NCBI RefSeq assembly: GCF_008801925.2
Contig: NZ_CP062804.1
Location: forward strand, 3,162,001-3,226,000
Length of the DNA stretch: 64,000 nt
Reading direction: 5' to 3'
Source: Cupriavidus basilensis
Lineage (GTDB): Bacteria > Pseudomonadota > Gammaproteobacteria > Burkholderiales > Burkholderiaceae
In this document: positions 9,076 to 17,014 of the stretch, piece by piece
How the letters are laid out: the number at the start of each line of letters is the position of its first letter
Numbering within the stretch: the stretch's first letter is position 1
Program-made: the position numbers and the translations under genes
Notes under the pieces: generated by a model
Seen by the model: only the letters and a program-made list of their open reading frames with translations
Databases searched by the model: none
What the model was told of the DNA's origin: nothing

Positions 9076-10503
9076 TTAAGGACGCGGTACATCGGGGCGA
9101 GCCTGTGAATTGGGTGAGGACTGCAGGGCGGCGCGGTAAGCCGACAGGGATTTGGCGAAATCGCCTTGCGCGTTGACAGCGTCCAGGCGCGTCTGGCGCA
9201 AGGCGCGGCGCGCATCGAGCAGGTCCAGCACGCTGCTGGCGCCCTTGGCATAGGCGAACTCGGCGCTGCCGGCGACACTCTCGGCGGTCGGCACCACGCC
9301 TTCGACCATCTGCTTGAGCGACAGGCGCGCGGCTTCAAGCTGGTTGCGCGAGCGCTCCAGCTCGTTCTGCGCCTCGAGCAGCACGCGGTTGCGATCATCC
9401 AGCGCGGCGTAGTAATCCACCTCGGCACGGCGGGCTTCGCCGCCAAAGCTGTGGCGCACGTAGAGCGGGATCGACACGAACACGCCGAAGCTGTTGCCGC
9501 TGCCGGTCTGGTTGGCGGCCGAGACGGGGTAGTGCTCCGCCTGCGCGCCCACGGTGACATCAGGCACGCGCCCCGCGCGGGCCAGGTCGCGCGCGCTGGC
9601 GGCTGCGGCCAGGCGGGCTTCCGCCGCCGCCACGTCCGCGCGGCGCTGCACGGTATCGGCGTCGGGCTGGGGCACCGGCACGTCCAGGGCGGGCCAGTCG
9701 GGCGTCAGGCGATTGTCGGCCAGCGTGCCGGGCACGCCGATGGCTTGCGCCAGCGCCGCCTTGTCGCTGGCATGGTCGGCCATGGCGCTGCGCAGGTCGG
9801 CTTGCGCGCGCAGCACATCGAGCTGCAGCTTGGCCACATCGGCGCGCGACACATCGCCAGCCTTCAGGCGAGCCTCGTTGGCCTGCTGGGTGCGGCCATA
9901 GAGCGCCAGCGTCTCGTTGAGCACGGCAACCCGCTCCTGGCTCACCAATGCCTCATAGAACGCCTGGTCCACCAGGCTCGCCTGCTGGGTGATCACCGCC
10001 TGCAGCACTTCGCCGGCGGCGCGGCTGGAGGCTTGCGCGGTATCCACCCGCAAGCCTGCCTTGTTGGCGGTCTCGATCACCTGGTCCACACGCAACGTGG
10101 AGTCCACCGTCTTGCTGCGCGGGCCGCCCGAGTTGAAGCCGGCATGCGGATTGATATTGGCCACGCCCAGGCTCAGCACGGGGTTGGGCCGCTGCGACGC
10201 AATCTGGATATCGGCCTGGCTGGCCTCCACATTGCGCCGCGCCGCGATGATGTCGCGGTTGCAGCGCACGGCATCGACCCGCACCTGGGCGAGGGTCAGG
10301 GTGGCCTTGGACGGCGGCGCCACGCAGGGGCCGTCCATCGGCAAGAGTGCGCTTTGCGGCACATTCGAGCCGGCCGCGGCAGCGCCCGCAACGACGCCGA
10401 GAAGGCTTAGCAGCAGGAAACGAGGAATGGAAAAAGACACGATCAATCTGGCTCGGTTCGACTTAAGTGTGCGGTAAACGACCGTGCCCGCCGTTCGGTG
10501 CAC
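9076..10503 (-). CDS. czcC: TolC-family outer-membrane efflux protein, CzcC type
   Basis: Up to 475 residues. Two OEP repeats are visible, each with long amphipathic coiled-coil helices (for example around QAFYEALVSQERVAVLNETLALYGRTQQANEARLKAGDVSRAD). A GTG at 10440 gives an ideal signal peptide (SIPRFLLLSLLGVVAGAAAA) and may be the true start; the ATG at 10503 adds 21 basic residues. It is the first gene of the operon and forms the outer-membrane channel. The following adaptor gene begins at or near its 3' end. No lipobox is evident. Confidence 0.88.
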   Translation of the reverse strand: MHRTAGTVVYRTLKSNRARLIVSFSIPRFLLLSLLGVVAGAAAAGSNVPQSALLPMDGPCVAPPSKATLTLAQVRVDAVRCNRDIIAARRNVEASQADIQIASQRPNPVLSLGVANINPHAGFNSGGPRSKTVDSTLRVDQVIETANKAGLRVDTAQASSRAAGEVLQAVITQQASLVDQAFYEALVSQERVAVLNETLALYGRTQQANEARLKAGDVSRADVAKLQLDVLRAQADLRSAMADHASDKAALAQAIGVPGTLADNRLTPDWPALDVPVPQPDADTVQRRADVAAAEARLAAAASARDLARAGRVPDVTVGAQAEHYPVSAANQTGSGNSFGVFVSIPLYVRHSFGGEARRAEVDYYAALDDRNRVLLEAQNELERSRNQLEAARLSLKQMVEGVVPTAESVAGSAEFAYAKGASSVLDLLDARRALRQTRLDAVNAQGDFAKSLSAYRAALQSSPNSQARPDVPRP

Positions 10504-10870
10504 CGAGTTAGCGAATATTCACGCATCTCCGTGGAACCCGACGTGTTCTTGCCGGTATCCGGCTGCGGTGAACGATCTCCCGAGCGCATTCAAACCGAAC
10601 TGCATTACAAATGCCTTTCACACGGCCAACAAATTTGGGGAAAACCCCTCGAACACCCTCATTTCGAGGGAAAACCCTGACAAATACGCTGCTTTGATGA
10701 CAAAACGAAGTCGCCAGCAGGCGGATCGCCAAAGCCGCGTATCATTACGCGCTTCGCGCCTTTTGCCCCCCTCCGCAACGCCGGCACGGGGCGTTATCAC
10801 TCACCCCGCAGTGCACGCAATTGCCATGCAGTCGCCACGCTGTTGCCGTTAGAGCCGCCTCCCGTATTCC
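10504..10870. promoter_or_regulatory. Divergent control region between czcC and the TauE gene
   Basis: No credible gene. Two short palindromes, GGGGAAAACCCC (10637-10648) and AGGGAAAACCCT (10667-10678), have centres exactly 30 bp apart. Between them CCTCGAA and TTCGAGG form an inverted repeat. This organised symmetry suggests binding sites for a regulator of the efflux operon, the TauE gene or both. No known metal-regulator box was recognised. Confidence 0.45.
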
Positions 10871-11647
10871 ATGCTTGACCATTCCCTGCTGCCGTCCTTG
10901 CTGTCGGCCCTGTTGATCTTTGGCCTGGGCAGCGCGCTGGGCGCCGTGGGCGGGCTGTTCGGCATCGGCGGCGGGCTGATTGCCATTCCCGCGCTGGGCC
11001 TGCTCTATGGCATGGATCAGCAACTGGCGCAGGGCACCGCGCTGGTGATGATTGCGCCCAATGTGCTGATCGGCTTCTGGCAATACCGCCGGCGCGCCGA
11101 CATCGCGCTGCGCACGGCGGTCGTGCTCGGGTTGTCGGCGGTACTGGCGACGTATGCCTCCGCGCGCCTCGCCACCGCCATCGACGCCGTGTTGCTGCGC
11201 CGCATCTTTGCCTGCTTCATGATCGGCCTGGCGCTCTATTTCCTCTGGCGGCTGCTGCCAGAGCGCGCCGCCACGGCGCAGCAGGCGCGCCTGTCACCGC
11301 GCTGGATTCCGGCGCTGGGCGTGGTCGGCGGCGCGTTCTCGGGCTTTTTCAGCGTCGGCGGCGGCGTGGTGGCGGCGCCGGCCCTGGTCGGGCTGTTCGG
11401 GTTCCGGCAGGCGGCGGCGCAAGGCCTGGCGCTGGCGCTGGTGACGCCTGGCGCGGTGGTGGCGCTGGCCACCTATGCCCATGCCGGCCATGTCGACTGG
11501 GCCAGCGGCATCCCGCTGTCGCTCGGCGGCATGCTGACCATCTCGTGGGGCGTGGCGCTCGCCCACCGCATGCCGGAGCGGCGGCTGCGCGCGGCGTTTG
11601 CCCTGTGCCTGATCGCCACCGCGGGGATCATGCTGGCGCGCGGCTAG
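10871..11647 (+). CDS. TauE/SafE family (TSUP) anion exporter
   Basis: 258 residues with about eight hydrophobic helices arranged as two related halves. Each half starts with a glycine-rich motif, GAVGGLFGIGGGLIAIPAL near residue 25 and GGAFSGFFSVGGGVVAAPAL near residue 155, the hallmark of TSUP permeases. Family members move sulfite, sulfoacetate, thiosulfate or other organosulfonates. Its 3' end overlaps the convergent GFA gene by four bases. Which anion it carries is not visible here. Confidence 0.88.
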   Translation: MLDHSLLPSLLSALLIFGLGSALGAVGGLFGIGGGLIAIPALGLLYGMDQQLAQGTALVMIAPNVLIGFWQYRRRADIALRTAVVLGLSAVLATYASARLATAIDAVLLRRIFACFMIGLALYFLWRLLPERAATAQQARLSPRWIPALGVVGGAFSGFFSVGGGVVAAPALVGLFGFRQAAAQGLALALVTPGAVVALATYAHAGHVDWASGIPLSLGGMLTISWGVALAHRMPERRLRAAFALCLIATAGIMLARG

Positions 11648-12129
11648 CCTTGCAGGCCGTGGCGCCTGTGCCACTCGGCAAGCGACTCGGAGGGCCAGGT
11701 GCCGCAGTGCACATGGCCCCGCCCCTTGGGCACATCGACCCAGGGCGCGGCAAAATCCAGCGCGGCCTCCACCACCTCCGGCGGCTTGGGCAGCGGCGTA
11801 TCGATGGCGCTCGCCTGCGGATGCACCAGTTCCGGCCAGCGCGGATCCCAGAGCCATAATGCGCTGCCGCATTTCAGGCAGAAATGCCGCTGCGCCGGCG
11901 AGCGGCGCGCGCGCTTGCCCGGCTCGCGCATCACCGCGTGATAGATGCCGATGTGCTTCTTGCCGCGAACCTTCAGCGTGGCGGCGTCACCGCCGAGGTT
12001 GATGGCATAGCCACCGCCGCCCGCCGTCTTGCGGCAGATCGAGCAGTAGCAATGCATGAACGGATAAGGCGAGCCGGACTCCAGGCTGAAGCTGACCGCG
12101 CCGCAATGGCAGGAACCTTCGAGATGCAT
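11644..12129 (-). CDS. GFA (glutathione-dependent formaldehyde-activating) family protein
   Basis: 161 residues with the zinc-site cysteines of the GFA fold: GSCHCGAVSF at the N-terminus, HCYCSICRKT near residue 30, and FCLKCGSALW near residue 85. Despite the family name, most members have no proven formaldehyde activity and are best described as Zn-binding, Mss4-like proteins. Convergent with and overlapping the TauE gene. Single-gene transcription unit as far as can be seen. Confidence 0.88.
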   Translation of the reverse strand: MHLEGSCHCGAVSFSLESGSPYPFMHCYCSICRKTAGGGGYAINLGGDAATLKVRGKKHIGIYHAVMREPGKRARRSPAQRHFCLKCGSALWLWDPRWPELVHPQASAIDTPLPKPPEVVEAALDFAAPWVDVPKGRGHVHCGTWPSESLAEWHRRHGLQG

Positions 12130-12188
12130 GGGATCTCCCGTGGGGGACAGGACGCCTTCATTCTAGGAGGTGGCGCGCAGCCGGACAC

Positions 12189-13523
12189 TTACGCGCTAGC
12201 CGCTGGCTCCTCCCAGTCAAAACGCCAGATCGCCAGCAGCGCAAACAGCGCGGCAAATGCCAGCAACACACCAATCGGCGCCAGCGCGGCCTGCAGCGGC
12301 AGCCCGCGCCAGGTCATCGCGTCCAGCCCGTCCACGGCCCAGCGCGTGGGCAAGGCCAGCGACACCGATTGCAGCCAGGACGGGAACAGGAAGGCCGGCA
12401 CCCACGCGCCGCCCAGCATCACCATCAGCAAGGTGGCGAAGATCGCCAGCCCGCGCGTGGCCGCCGGCGTGCGCCCGAGCGCTGCCACCAGCAAGCCGAA
12501 GCTGGCGGTGGTCAGGGCAAAGGCCACCACCAGCCCGGCAAAGCCGGCCACGCTGCCGTCGATGCGCACACCAAAGAACGCAATGGCGGCGCCGAAGATC
12601 AGCGTCATCAGGATCATGGCCGTCAGCGCGCCGCTGACGATGCGGCTGCCCAGCAGCGCAGCGCGCGACACCGGTGCGGCACGCAGGCGCTGCCACAGGC
12701 CAAGGCGGCGCATCAGCAGCAGTCCCACGCCAAACTCGATGCCCATGAAGAGGATGAACTGCACGCCCATGCCGGCAAAGGCATGCGCGTAGCTGTTGTA
12801 GGGACGGCTGCCCTGCGCGCTGGCCGGCTGCTCGCGCGCCTCGAACGGCAGCCCCATCCGCATGCTGGGCATGCCTGCCGCATCCGGCCCGCTCGCGTCG
12901 CGCGCCGCCTGCGCCCGCTGCACGCGCTCGATGCTGTCGGCCATCGCCAGCACATCCTGGCGGTACGCGGCCGGGAGGTCCGGATTCGCTGCCATTGCGC
13001 CACGCAGCGCGCCGAGCGGCCGGGCCGCATCCGGCCCGCTGCCCATGGCCGCCTGCGATACGCTTTCCATCACGTGCTGGGTCAGCACACCTCGCACCAC
13101 TGCCAGCGCGAGCGCCTGCGAGGGGTCGTAGCGCAACGTCAGCACCGGCTTGGGCCGCGCGCCGAACAGCGCGCGCGGCGCCGCCTCGCCGAAGCCGCCC
13201 GGCAAGGTCACGGCCACCTGCACCTTGCCTTGGCGCACCGCATCGTCGGCGGCCTGGGCCGGCAGCTCGCGCAACTGCAATGCGGGATCCTGCCGCAGCG
13301 CCGCGACGACCTTCTGCGACAAGGGACTGTCATCGAGGTCGCTGAGCGCCACCGGGATGCGCGATGGCTTCTGCGTGGCGGGGTTGAACAGGTAGCCGAA
13401 GAATGCCGCGATGGCAATCGGTGCGGCCACGCCCATGACGAGCGCCCTGCGATCCGAGAAATACAGCCGCAAGTCCGCGCGGACCAGCGCGAACAGGGCA
13501 TGCAGTGCATTCAACGCGCTCAT
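12189..13523 (-). CDS. ABC-2 type transporter permease
   Basis: 444 residues. One N-terminal helix (LVMGVAAPIAIAAFFGYLF) is followed by a large periplasmic domain (about residues 55-245) and then five or six helices, the DrrB/YhhJ-like ABC-2 layout. Its start overlaps the stop of the ATPase gene by four bases (ATGA), so the two are translated as a pair. No adaptor or outer-membrane gene is adjacent. Likely export of a drug or lipid; the substrate is unknown. Confidence 0.9.
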   Translation of the reverse strand: MSALNALHALFALVRADLRLYFSDRRALVMGVAAPIAIAAFFGYLFNPATQKPSRIPVALSDLDDSPLSQKVVAALRQDPALQLRELPAQAADDAVRQGKVQVAVTLPGGFGEAAPRALFGARPKPVLTLRYDPSQALALAVVRGVLTQHVMESVSQAAMGSGPDAARPLGALRGAMAANPDLPAAYRQDVLAMADSIERVQRAQAARDASGPDAAGMPSMRMGLPFEAREQPASAQGSRPYNSYAHAFAGMGVQFILFMGIEFGVGLLLMRRLGLWQRLRAAPVSRAALLGSRIVSGALTAMILMTLIFGAAIAFFGVRIDGSVAGFAGLVVAFALTTASFGLLVAALGRTPAATRGLAIFATLLMVMLGGAWVPAFLFPSWLQSVSLALPTRWAVDGLDAMTWRGLPLQAALAPIGVLLAFAALFALLAIWRFDWEEPAASA

Positions 13524-14470
13524 GCTCCGTCCCTCAGTTGCCGCCCGGTCAGGGCCAGGAACACATCCTCCAGCGTGGCCCGGCCCGACGCCAAGTGCCG
13601 CACCGCGTGGCCGCGGGCAGCGAGCCAGGCCATCACCGCGGGCACGGCGCGCGCGAGATCGTCTACGCCAATGGTCAGCACGTCTGCGCTTTGCTGCGCG
13701 TGACGAACGTGGTGCGCGGCGCAGTCATGCGCCAGTTGCGCGGCATCGACCGCGCCGTCGACCGCGACCTGCAGCGTCTCGGCTACCGGCAACCGGCCAT
13801 AGAGCCCGGCCAGCGTATCGCTGGCCACCACCTGCCCGTGGTCCATGATCACGATGCGGTCGCACAAGCGCTCGGCCTCTTCCATGTAGTGCGTGGTGTA
13901 GAGCAGCGCCTTGCCGCGCTGGCGCAGCGCTTCGAGGCTGTCGAAGATGGCGTTGCGGCTTTGCGGGTCGACCCCGGTGGTGGGCTCGTCGAAGATCAGG
14001 ATGTCGGGATCGTGGACCAGCGCGCAGGCAATGTTCAGGCGGCGCTTCATGCCGCCGCTGAAATGCACAGGCTTGTCCCGCGCGCGCTCGGACAAACCCA
14101 CCAGCGCAAGTGCCTGGGCGGTGCGCTCGCGCAGCAAGGCACCCGACAAGCCATAGAGCGCGCCGAACAATTCCAGGTTGGCGCGCGCCGGCAGTTTCTC
14201 GTAGAGCGACAGCTCCTGGGGCACCAGCCCGATGCGGCGCTTGAGCAGCCTCACCGCACGCGCGCCGGCATCCTGCAGCGCGCTGCCGCCGATGAGGACG
14301 CGCCCGGCATCGGGGGCGACCAGGCCGCACAGCATCGCTACCGTGGTGCTCTTGCCGGCCCCGTTGGGCCCCAGCAGGCCCGTGATCTCGCCGCCAGCGA
14401 CGGTGAAGGCAACGTCCTTCACCACCGCCCGCGTGCCATACGATTTGCCCAGGCCGATGGCTTCGAGCAT
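13520..14470 (-). CDS. ABC transporter ATP-binding protein
   Basis: 316 residues from the ATG at 14470, which follows GAGAGGGGGC. Walker A GPNGAGKST at residues 34-42, signature FSGGMKRRL near 137, Walker B ILIFDEPTTGVDP, and a switch region ending in TTHYMEEAE. The C-terminal 80 residues are the extension usual in drug-export ATPases (DrrA/NatA-like). An in-frame ATG at 14578 has no ribosome site and is rejected. Partner of the permease at 12189. Confidence 0.93.
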   Translation of the reverse strand: MLEAIGLGKSYGTRAVVKDVAFTVAGGEITGLLGPNGAGKSTTVAMLCGLVAPDAGRVLIGGSALQDAGARAVRLLKRRIGLVPQELSLYEKLPARANLELFGALYGLSGALLRERTAQALALVGLSERARDKPVHFSGGMKRRLNIACALVHDPDILIFDEPTTGVDPQSRNAIFDSLEALRQRGKALLYTTHYMEEAERLCDRIVIMDHGQVVASDTLAGLYGRLPVAETLQVAVDGAVDAAQLAHDCAAHHVRHAQQSADVLTIGVDDLARAVPAVMAWLAARGHAVRHLASGRATLEDVFLALTGRQLRDGA

Positions 14471-14920
14471 GTGGCGCCCCCTCTCGTGAAGACGCACGAT
14501 TCTAGCCGAGGTGCGCGCCCAGATTGCCCCCCTTTCGCGTCGGCCCGCGAGAGGGCTGGCTGGACAATCCCTACCCAATATGGCATAAGCGTCCGTGCTG
14601 CCTTAAAAAAAACGGCAGCACGCTTGCCAGGATTTTCCACCCTTCATTCGAGACCGCATGCTCCTCGCCTCGCACCACAACGCAGTCCGCCGCCATGCCA
14701 TGCATGCGGTGGCAACGCGTGCGTGCGCGGCCAAGGGCGGCGTGCGCTCGCTCCGCGCCACACCGGCCGCGGTCAACACCTATGGTTTCGCCGCCGTGCT
14801 TTTCCAGGCCGTGCGGGGAAACCAGGACACACCAGCCAGGTCCTGACTTTCCCCGCACGGCACTTTGCCTGAGGGCGCGCATCGCGCCCCTTGTCCAATG
14901 TGCAACCTGGGAGAAAAGCC
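14471..14920. other. Long leader/intergenic region with three strong hairpins
   Basis: 450 bases with no gene I can defend. An open frame of 62 codons (14658-14846, plus) has no good ribosome site. Structure is plentiful: a 9-bp hairpin at 14594-14622, a 52-base nested hairpin at 14809-14860, and GGGCGCG/CGCGCCC at 14873-14889. They stand directly upstream of the 26-residue membrane peptide at 14921, so this may be a structured leader or a small RNA. Confidence 0.5.
14809..14860 (+). promoter_or_regulatory. Nested RNA hairpin upstream of a tiny membrane-peptide gene
   Basis: The outer stem is a perfect 13-bp pairing of CCGTGCGGGGAAA with TTTCCCCGCACGG. An inner CAGGAC/GTCCTG stem sits within it. 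A second hairpin follows at 14873-14889. There is no T run after it, so an intrinsic terminator is unlikely; a leader structure or processing site is more plausible. Confidence 0.5.
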
Positions 14921-15001
14921 GTGTCTTCGTCTTCGATCTATCACAAGACCCTCTGTGCGATCGGCACCGTCGCCGTCGTCTACTTTCTCATCAATCTCTG
15001 A
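14921..15001 (+). CDS. Small single-helix membrane protein, 26 residues (hypothetical)
   Basis: GTG start at 14921, seven bases after GGGAG, and TGA at 14999-15001. The product begins with a Ser-rich, weakly polar segment ending in HKT and then has one hydrophobic helix (LCAIGTVAVVYFLINL) running to the C-terminus. Size, helix and ribosome site resemble other tiny inner-membrane proteins. The same SD spacing precedes a second one-helix peptide at 16058. I do not recognise a family. Upstream hairpins suggest post-transcriptional control. A type I toxin peptide is an alternative, but no antisense RNA promoter was identified. Confidence 0.5.
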   Translation: MSSSSIYHKTLCAIGTVAVVYFLINL

Positions 15002-15104
15002 TTGAGCGCGGGGCCACGGCTTAGCCGTCGCCCGGTCATGGCCCTGCGCCCCTTTTTCCTGCCGCAGCGCGTTCGCGGCATTCATTTCGCACGCCTTCAT
15101 CGCC

Positions 15105-15977
15105 ATGGAGCTCACCAAGAATTTTGTCAAAGCCAAGCGCCCCTGCGCCGATGGCTACCGCTGGTTCGTCCGCAATCGCCAGGACGGCAGCGACTACCAG
15201 CACCTGCTCGACGCCCTCGTCGATGACGGCCGCGTTGACGACGCCTGCTGGCTGCTCACACAATTCGGCCCCACCGACGCGGTGCTGGCCGTGGACAGCA
15301 TCGATGCCGATGCCGTGGTCTTTGCCGGCTCGCTGGTGGTGCGCGGCTGCATCGACGTCGGGACCACGCTGCGCGCCGGGGGCAGCATCCAGGCCGGCGG
15401 CGGCATACGCGCGGGCCGGGCCATCGTGGCCGGTGACAGCCTCGCGGCGGCCGGCGGCATCCATAGTGGTGGTGTGCTCGAGGCGGGCGGCGATATCAAG
15501 GCCGCATGGGGCATCGACGTGCAGGACGCGATCAACGGCGGCGGCAACCTCAAGGCCGGCTGGGATGTGCTGTGCGGCGGCAGGATCACGCTCGCCGGCA
15601 GCGCGATAGCCGGGCAGGACCTGATCGGGCAAGCGGCCATTCACTGCGGCAAGAGCATCCGCGCCGGCGGTGTCATCGATGCCCGCCACACCGTGCGCGC
15701 CGGCCACGGCATCGAGTGCGGCGCGTCCATTCGCTGCGGCATGCATCTGGAGGCCGGCTGGGGCATCAAGGCGCTCGAGGCCATCGTCGCCGAATGCGCC
15801 ATCAAGGCGGGCGAAGGCTTGCAGGCGGGCGACGAGATCCGCGCGGGCGTTGGCTATGGCGTGTACGCCGGCCTGGATGTCAGGGTCGACGCATGGCCGG
15901 CGAGCGCGAAGGTGCTGGCGGCGCGCAAGCCCGAAGGCCTGGTGAGCGGGTGGTGGGAGGAACCTGCCATGTGCTGA
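15105..15977 (+). CDS. Hexapeptide-repeat beta-helix protein (bactofilin/DUF342-like), unknown function
   Basis: 290 residues. The first 60 form a globular start (ADGYRWFVRNRQDGSDYQHLL and a DDACWLLTQFG segment). From about residue 65 to 270 the sequence is a nearly unbroken run of six-residue repeats of the form x-[IVL]-x-A-G-x (SIQAGG GIRAGR AIVAGD). About thirty such repeats predict a parallel beta-helix, as in bactofilins and DUF342/FapA-type polymer-forming proteins. There is no signal peptide or membrane helix, so it should be cytoplasmic. The ATG at 15105 has no obvious SD. It sits between two tiny membrane-peptide genes, which might anchor or regulate it; this is speculation from layout. 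Confidence 0.75.
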   Translation: MELTKNFVKAKRPCADGYRWFVRNRQDGSDYQHLLDALVDDGRVDDACWLLTQFGPTDAVLAVDSIDADAVVFAGSLVVRGCIDVGTTLRAGGSIQAGGGIRAGRAIVAGDSLAAAGGIHSGGVLEAGGDIKAAWGIDVQDAINGGGNLKAGWDVLCGGRITLAGSAIAGQDLIGQAAIHCGKSIRAGGVIDARHTVRAGHGIECGASIRCGMHLEAGWGIKALEAIVAECAIKAGEGLQAGDEIRAGVGYGVYAGLDVRVDAWPASAKVLAARKPEGLVSGWWEEPAMC

Positions 15978-16057
15978 GACGCCACCGCACGCCTTGCCCT
16001 TGTTCCTTCACCGTTTTCACGGTCTCACGTTCTCACCTTTCATTTGGGAGATTAGCA

Positions 16058-16144
16058 ATGTTCTACAAAGTCTTGCTGGTCCTGGCCTTCTTCATGGTCG
16101 TGGTGTTTGCCCTGGCGCGGGGCTTCCAGCACATGCCGGTCTAA
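16058..16144 (+). CDS. Small single-helix membrane protein, 28 residues (hypothetical)
   Basis: ATG at 16058, eight bases after GGGAG, TAA at 16142. A single hydrophobic helix (VLLVLAFFMVVVFALA) is flanked by MFYK and by RGFQHMPV. It is followed 28 bases later by the GNAT-like gene with its own SD, so the two are probably co-transcribed. No homologous family is recognised. The pattern repeats the peptide at 14921, with which it brackets the beta-helix gene. Confidence 0.55.
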   Translation: MFYKVLLVLAFFMVVVFALARGFQHMPV

Positions 16145-16172
16145 CCGCTGCGCCTTCAGGAGAAAGAACGAC

Positions 16173-16793
16173 ATGTCCATCATGGCGCCGGCATTGGCGC
16201 TTCCGTGGCTTGCGCGCAGGCTAGAGCTGCGCATCGATGTCAGCCACCGCCCCGCCGAACTCGACCAGGAGTTCGGTTCCATCTACGGCCGCCTGCACCG
16301 GCCGGGCGACCGCCTCCACGGCATCCCGGCAATCGCTACCGACTCGCCGGAACTGGTGATCCGCTACCGCGAGGCGGATGGCGAGTACTACGTCTATGTG
16401 GAAGACGTGGCGCGCAAGCGCCTGGCGGGCTACACGGTCTTCAACCGCCTGATCGAGGTGGGGCGGCGCGCCGACCACTACCTGCGCGCGCCGCACTCCA
16501 AGTACGAGACGGCCTACCAGCGCCGCGGGCTGGCCACCGCGATCTACCGCTGGGGCCTGGACGCCGGCCTGTGCCTGATGACGGGCGCGCGGCAGTCCGC
16601 CGGCGCCAATGCCTTGTGGCACTCGCTATCGAAGGACCATGTGCTCGGTTATGTGGACCTGCGCTACAAGACGCTGACCTATCTCGGGCAGGAAGTCAGC
16701 CGCGAAGTGCATGACGACCTGCACACGCGCATGATCCTGCTGGGCAAAGGCTGGAGCATCGAGCGGCTGGCAGCCGTTACCGGCATGCTGTAA
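16173..16793 (+). CDS. GNAT-like N-acyltransferase domain protein (putative)
   Basis: 206 residues from ATG 16173, preceded by CAGGAGAAAG. The segment YQRRGLATAIYRWGLDAGLCLMTGARQSAGANALWHSLSK (about 110-150) resembles the acetyl-CoA pyrophosphate loop (Q-x-x-G-x-A) and the following helix of GNAT enzymes. The N-terminal half (EYYVYVEDVARKRLAGYTVFNRL) supplies the expected strands. Substrate unknown. It lies just downstream of the 28-residue peptide. A large inverted repeat follows about 40 bases after the stop. Confidence 0.6.
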   Translation: MSIMAPALALPWLARRLELRIDVSHRPAELDQEFGSIYGRLHRPGDRLHGIPAIATDSPELVIRYREADGEYYVYVEDVARKRLAGYTVFNRLIEVGRRADHYLRAPHSKYETAYQRRGLATAIYRWGLDAGLCLMTGARQSAGANALWHSLSKDHVLGYVDLRYKTLTYLGQEVSREVHDDLHTRMILLGKGWSIERLAAVTGML

Positions 16794-16833
16794 AGCCGCG
16801 CTGGCGCCGCTTGCCGGGTTCATGAACACCGGA

Positions 16834-16881
16834 ATCGCCCGGGCTAATTGTTTCGCGCCGAAACAACTAGCCCGGGCGAAT
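16834..16881. terminator. 22-bp near-perfect inverted repeat, probable terminator
   Basis: The arms at 16834-16855 and 16859-16881 pair over about 22 bp around a 3-base CGC loop, with a short GATTTTT tract shortly after. The position after the GNAT-like gene fits a terminator. The length of the stem is unusual and a protein-binding dyad cannot be excluded. Confidence 0.55.
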
Positions 16882-17014
16882 CGCTGATTTTTACGAAGTC
16901 GCATCTCAAGTTACAAATATGTTGCAACTTAGGCACTTCCCGCCTCTCCATATTTTCCCGGACGCGTCGTAATCTTCAAACGTGCCAACCGGCGCTGCAA
17001 CCCAATAGGAAATC

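Noticed and set aside
4679..10503. CusCBA (Cu/Ag) assignment for the RND operon
   Set aside because: Helix 4 has the DFG...DGAV motif of divalent-cation pumps and no CusF-like gene is present.
14658..14846. 62-codon frame in the leader of the small-protein locus
   Set aside because: No Shine-Dalgarno, composition like background, and its 3' end is buried in the strong hairpin; kept only as part of the intergenic description.
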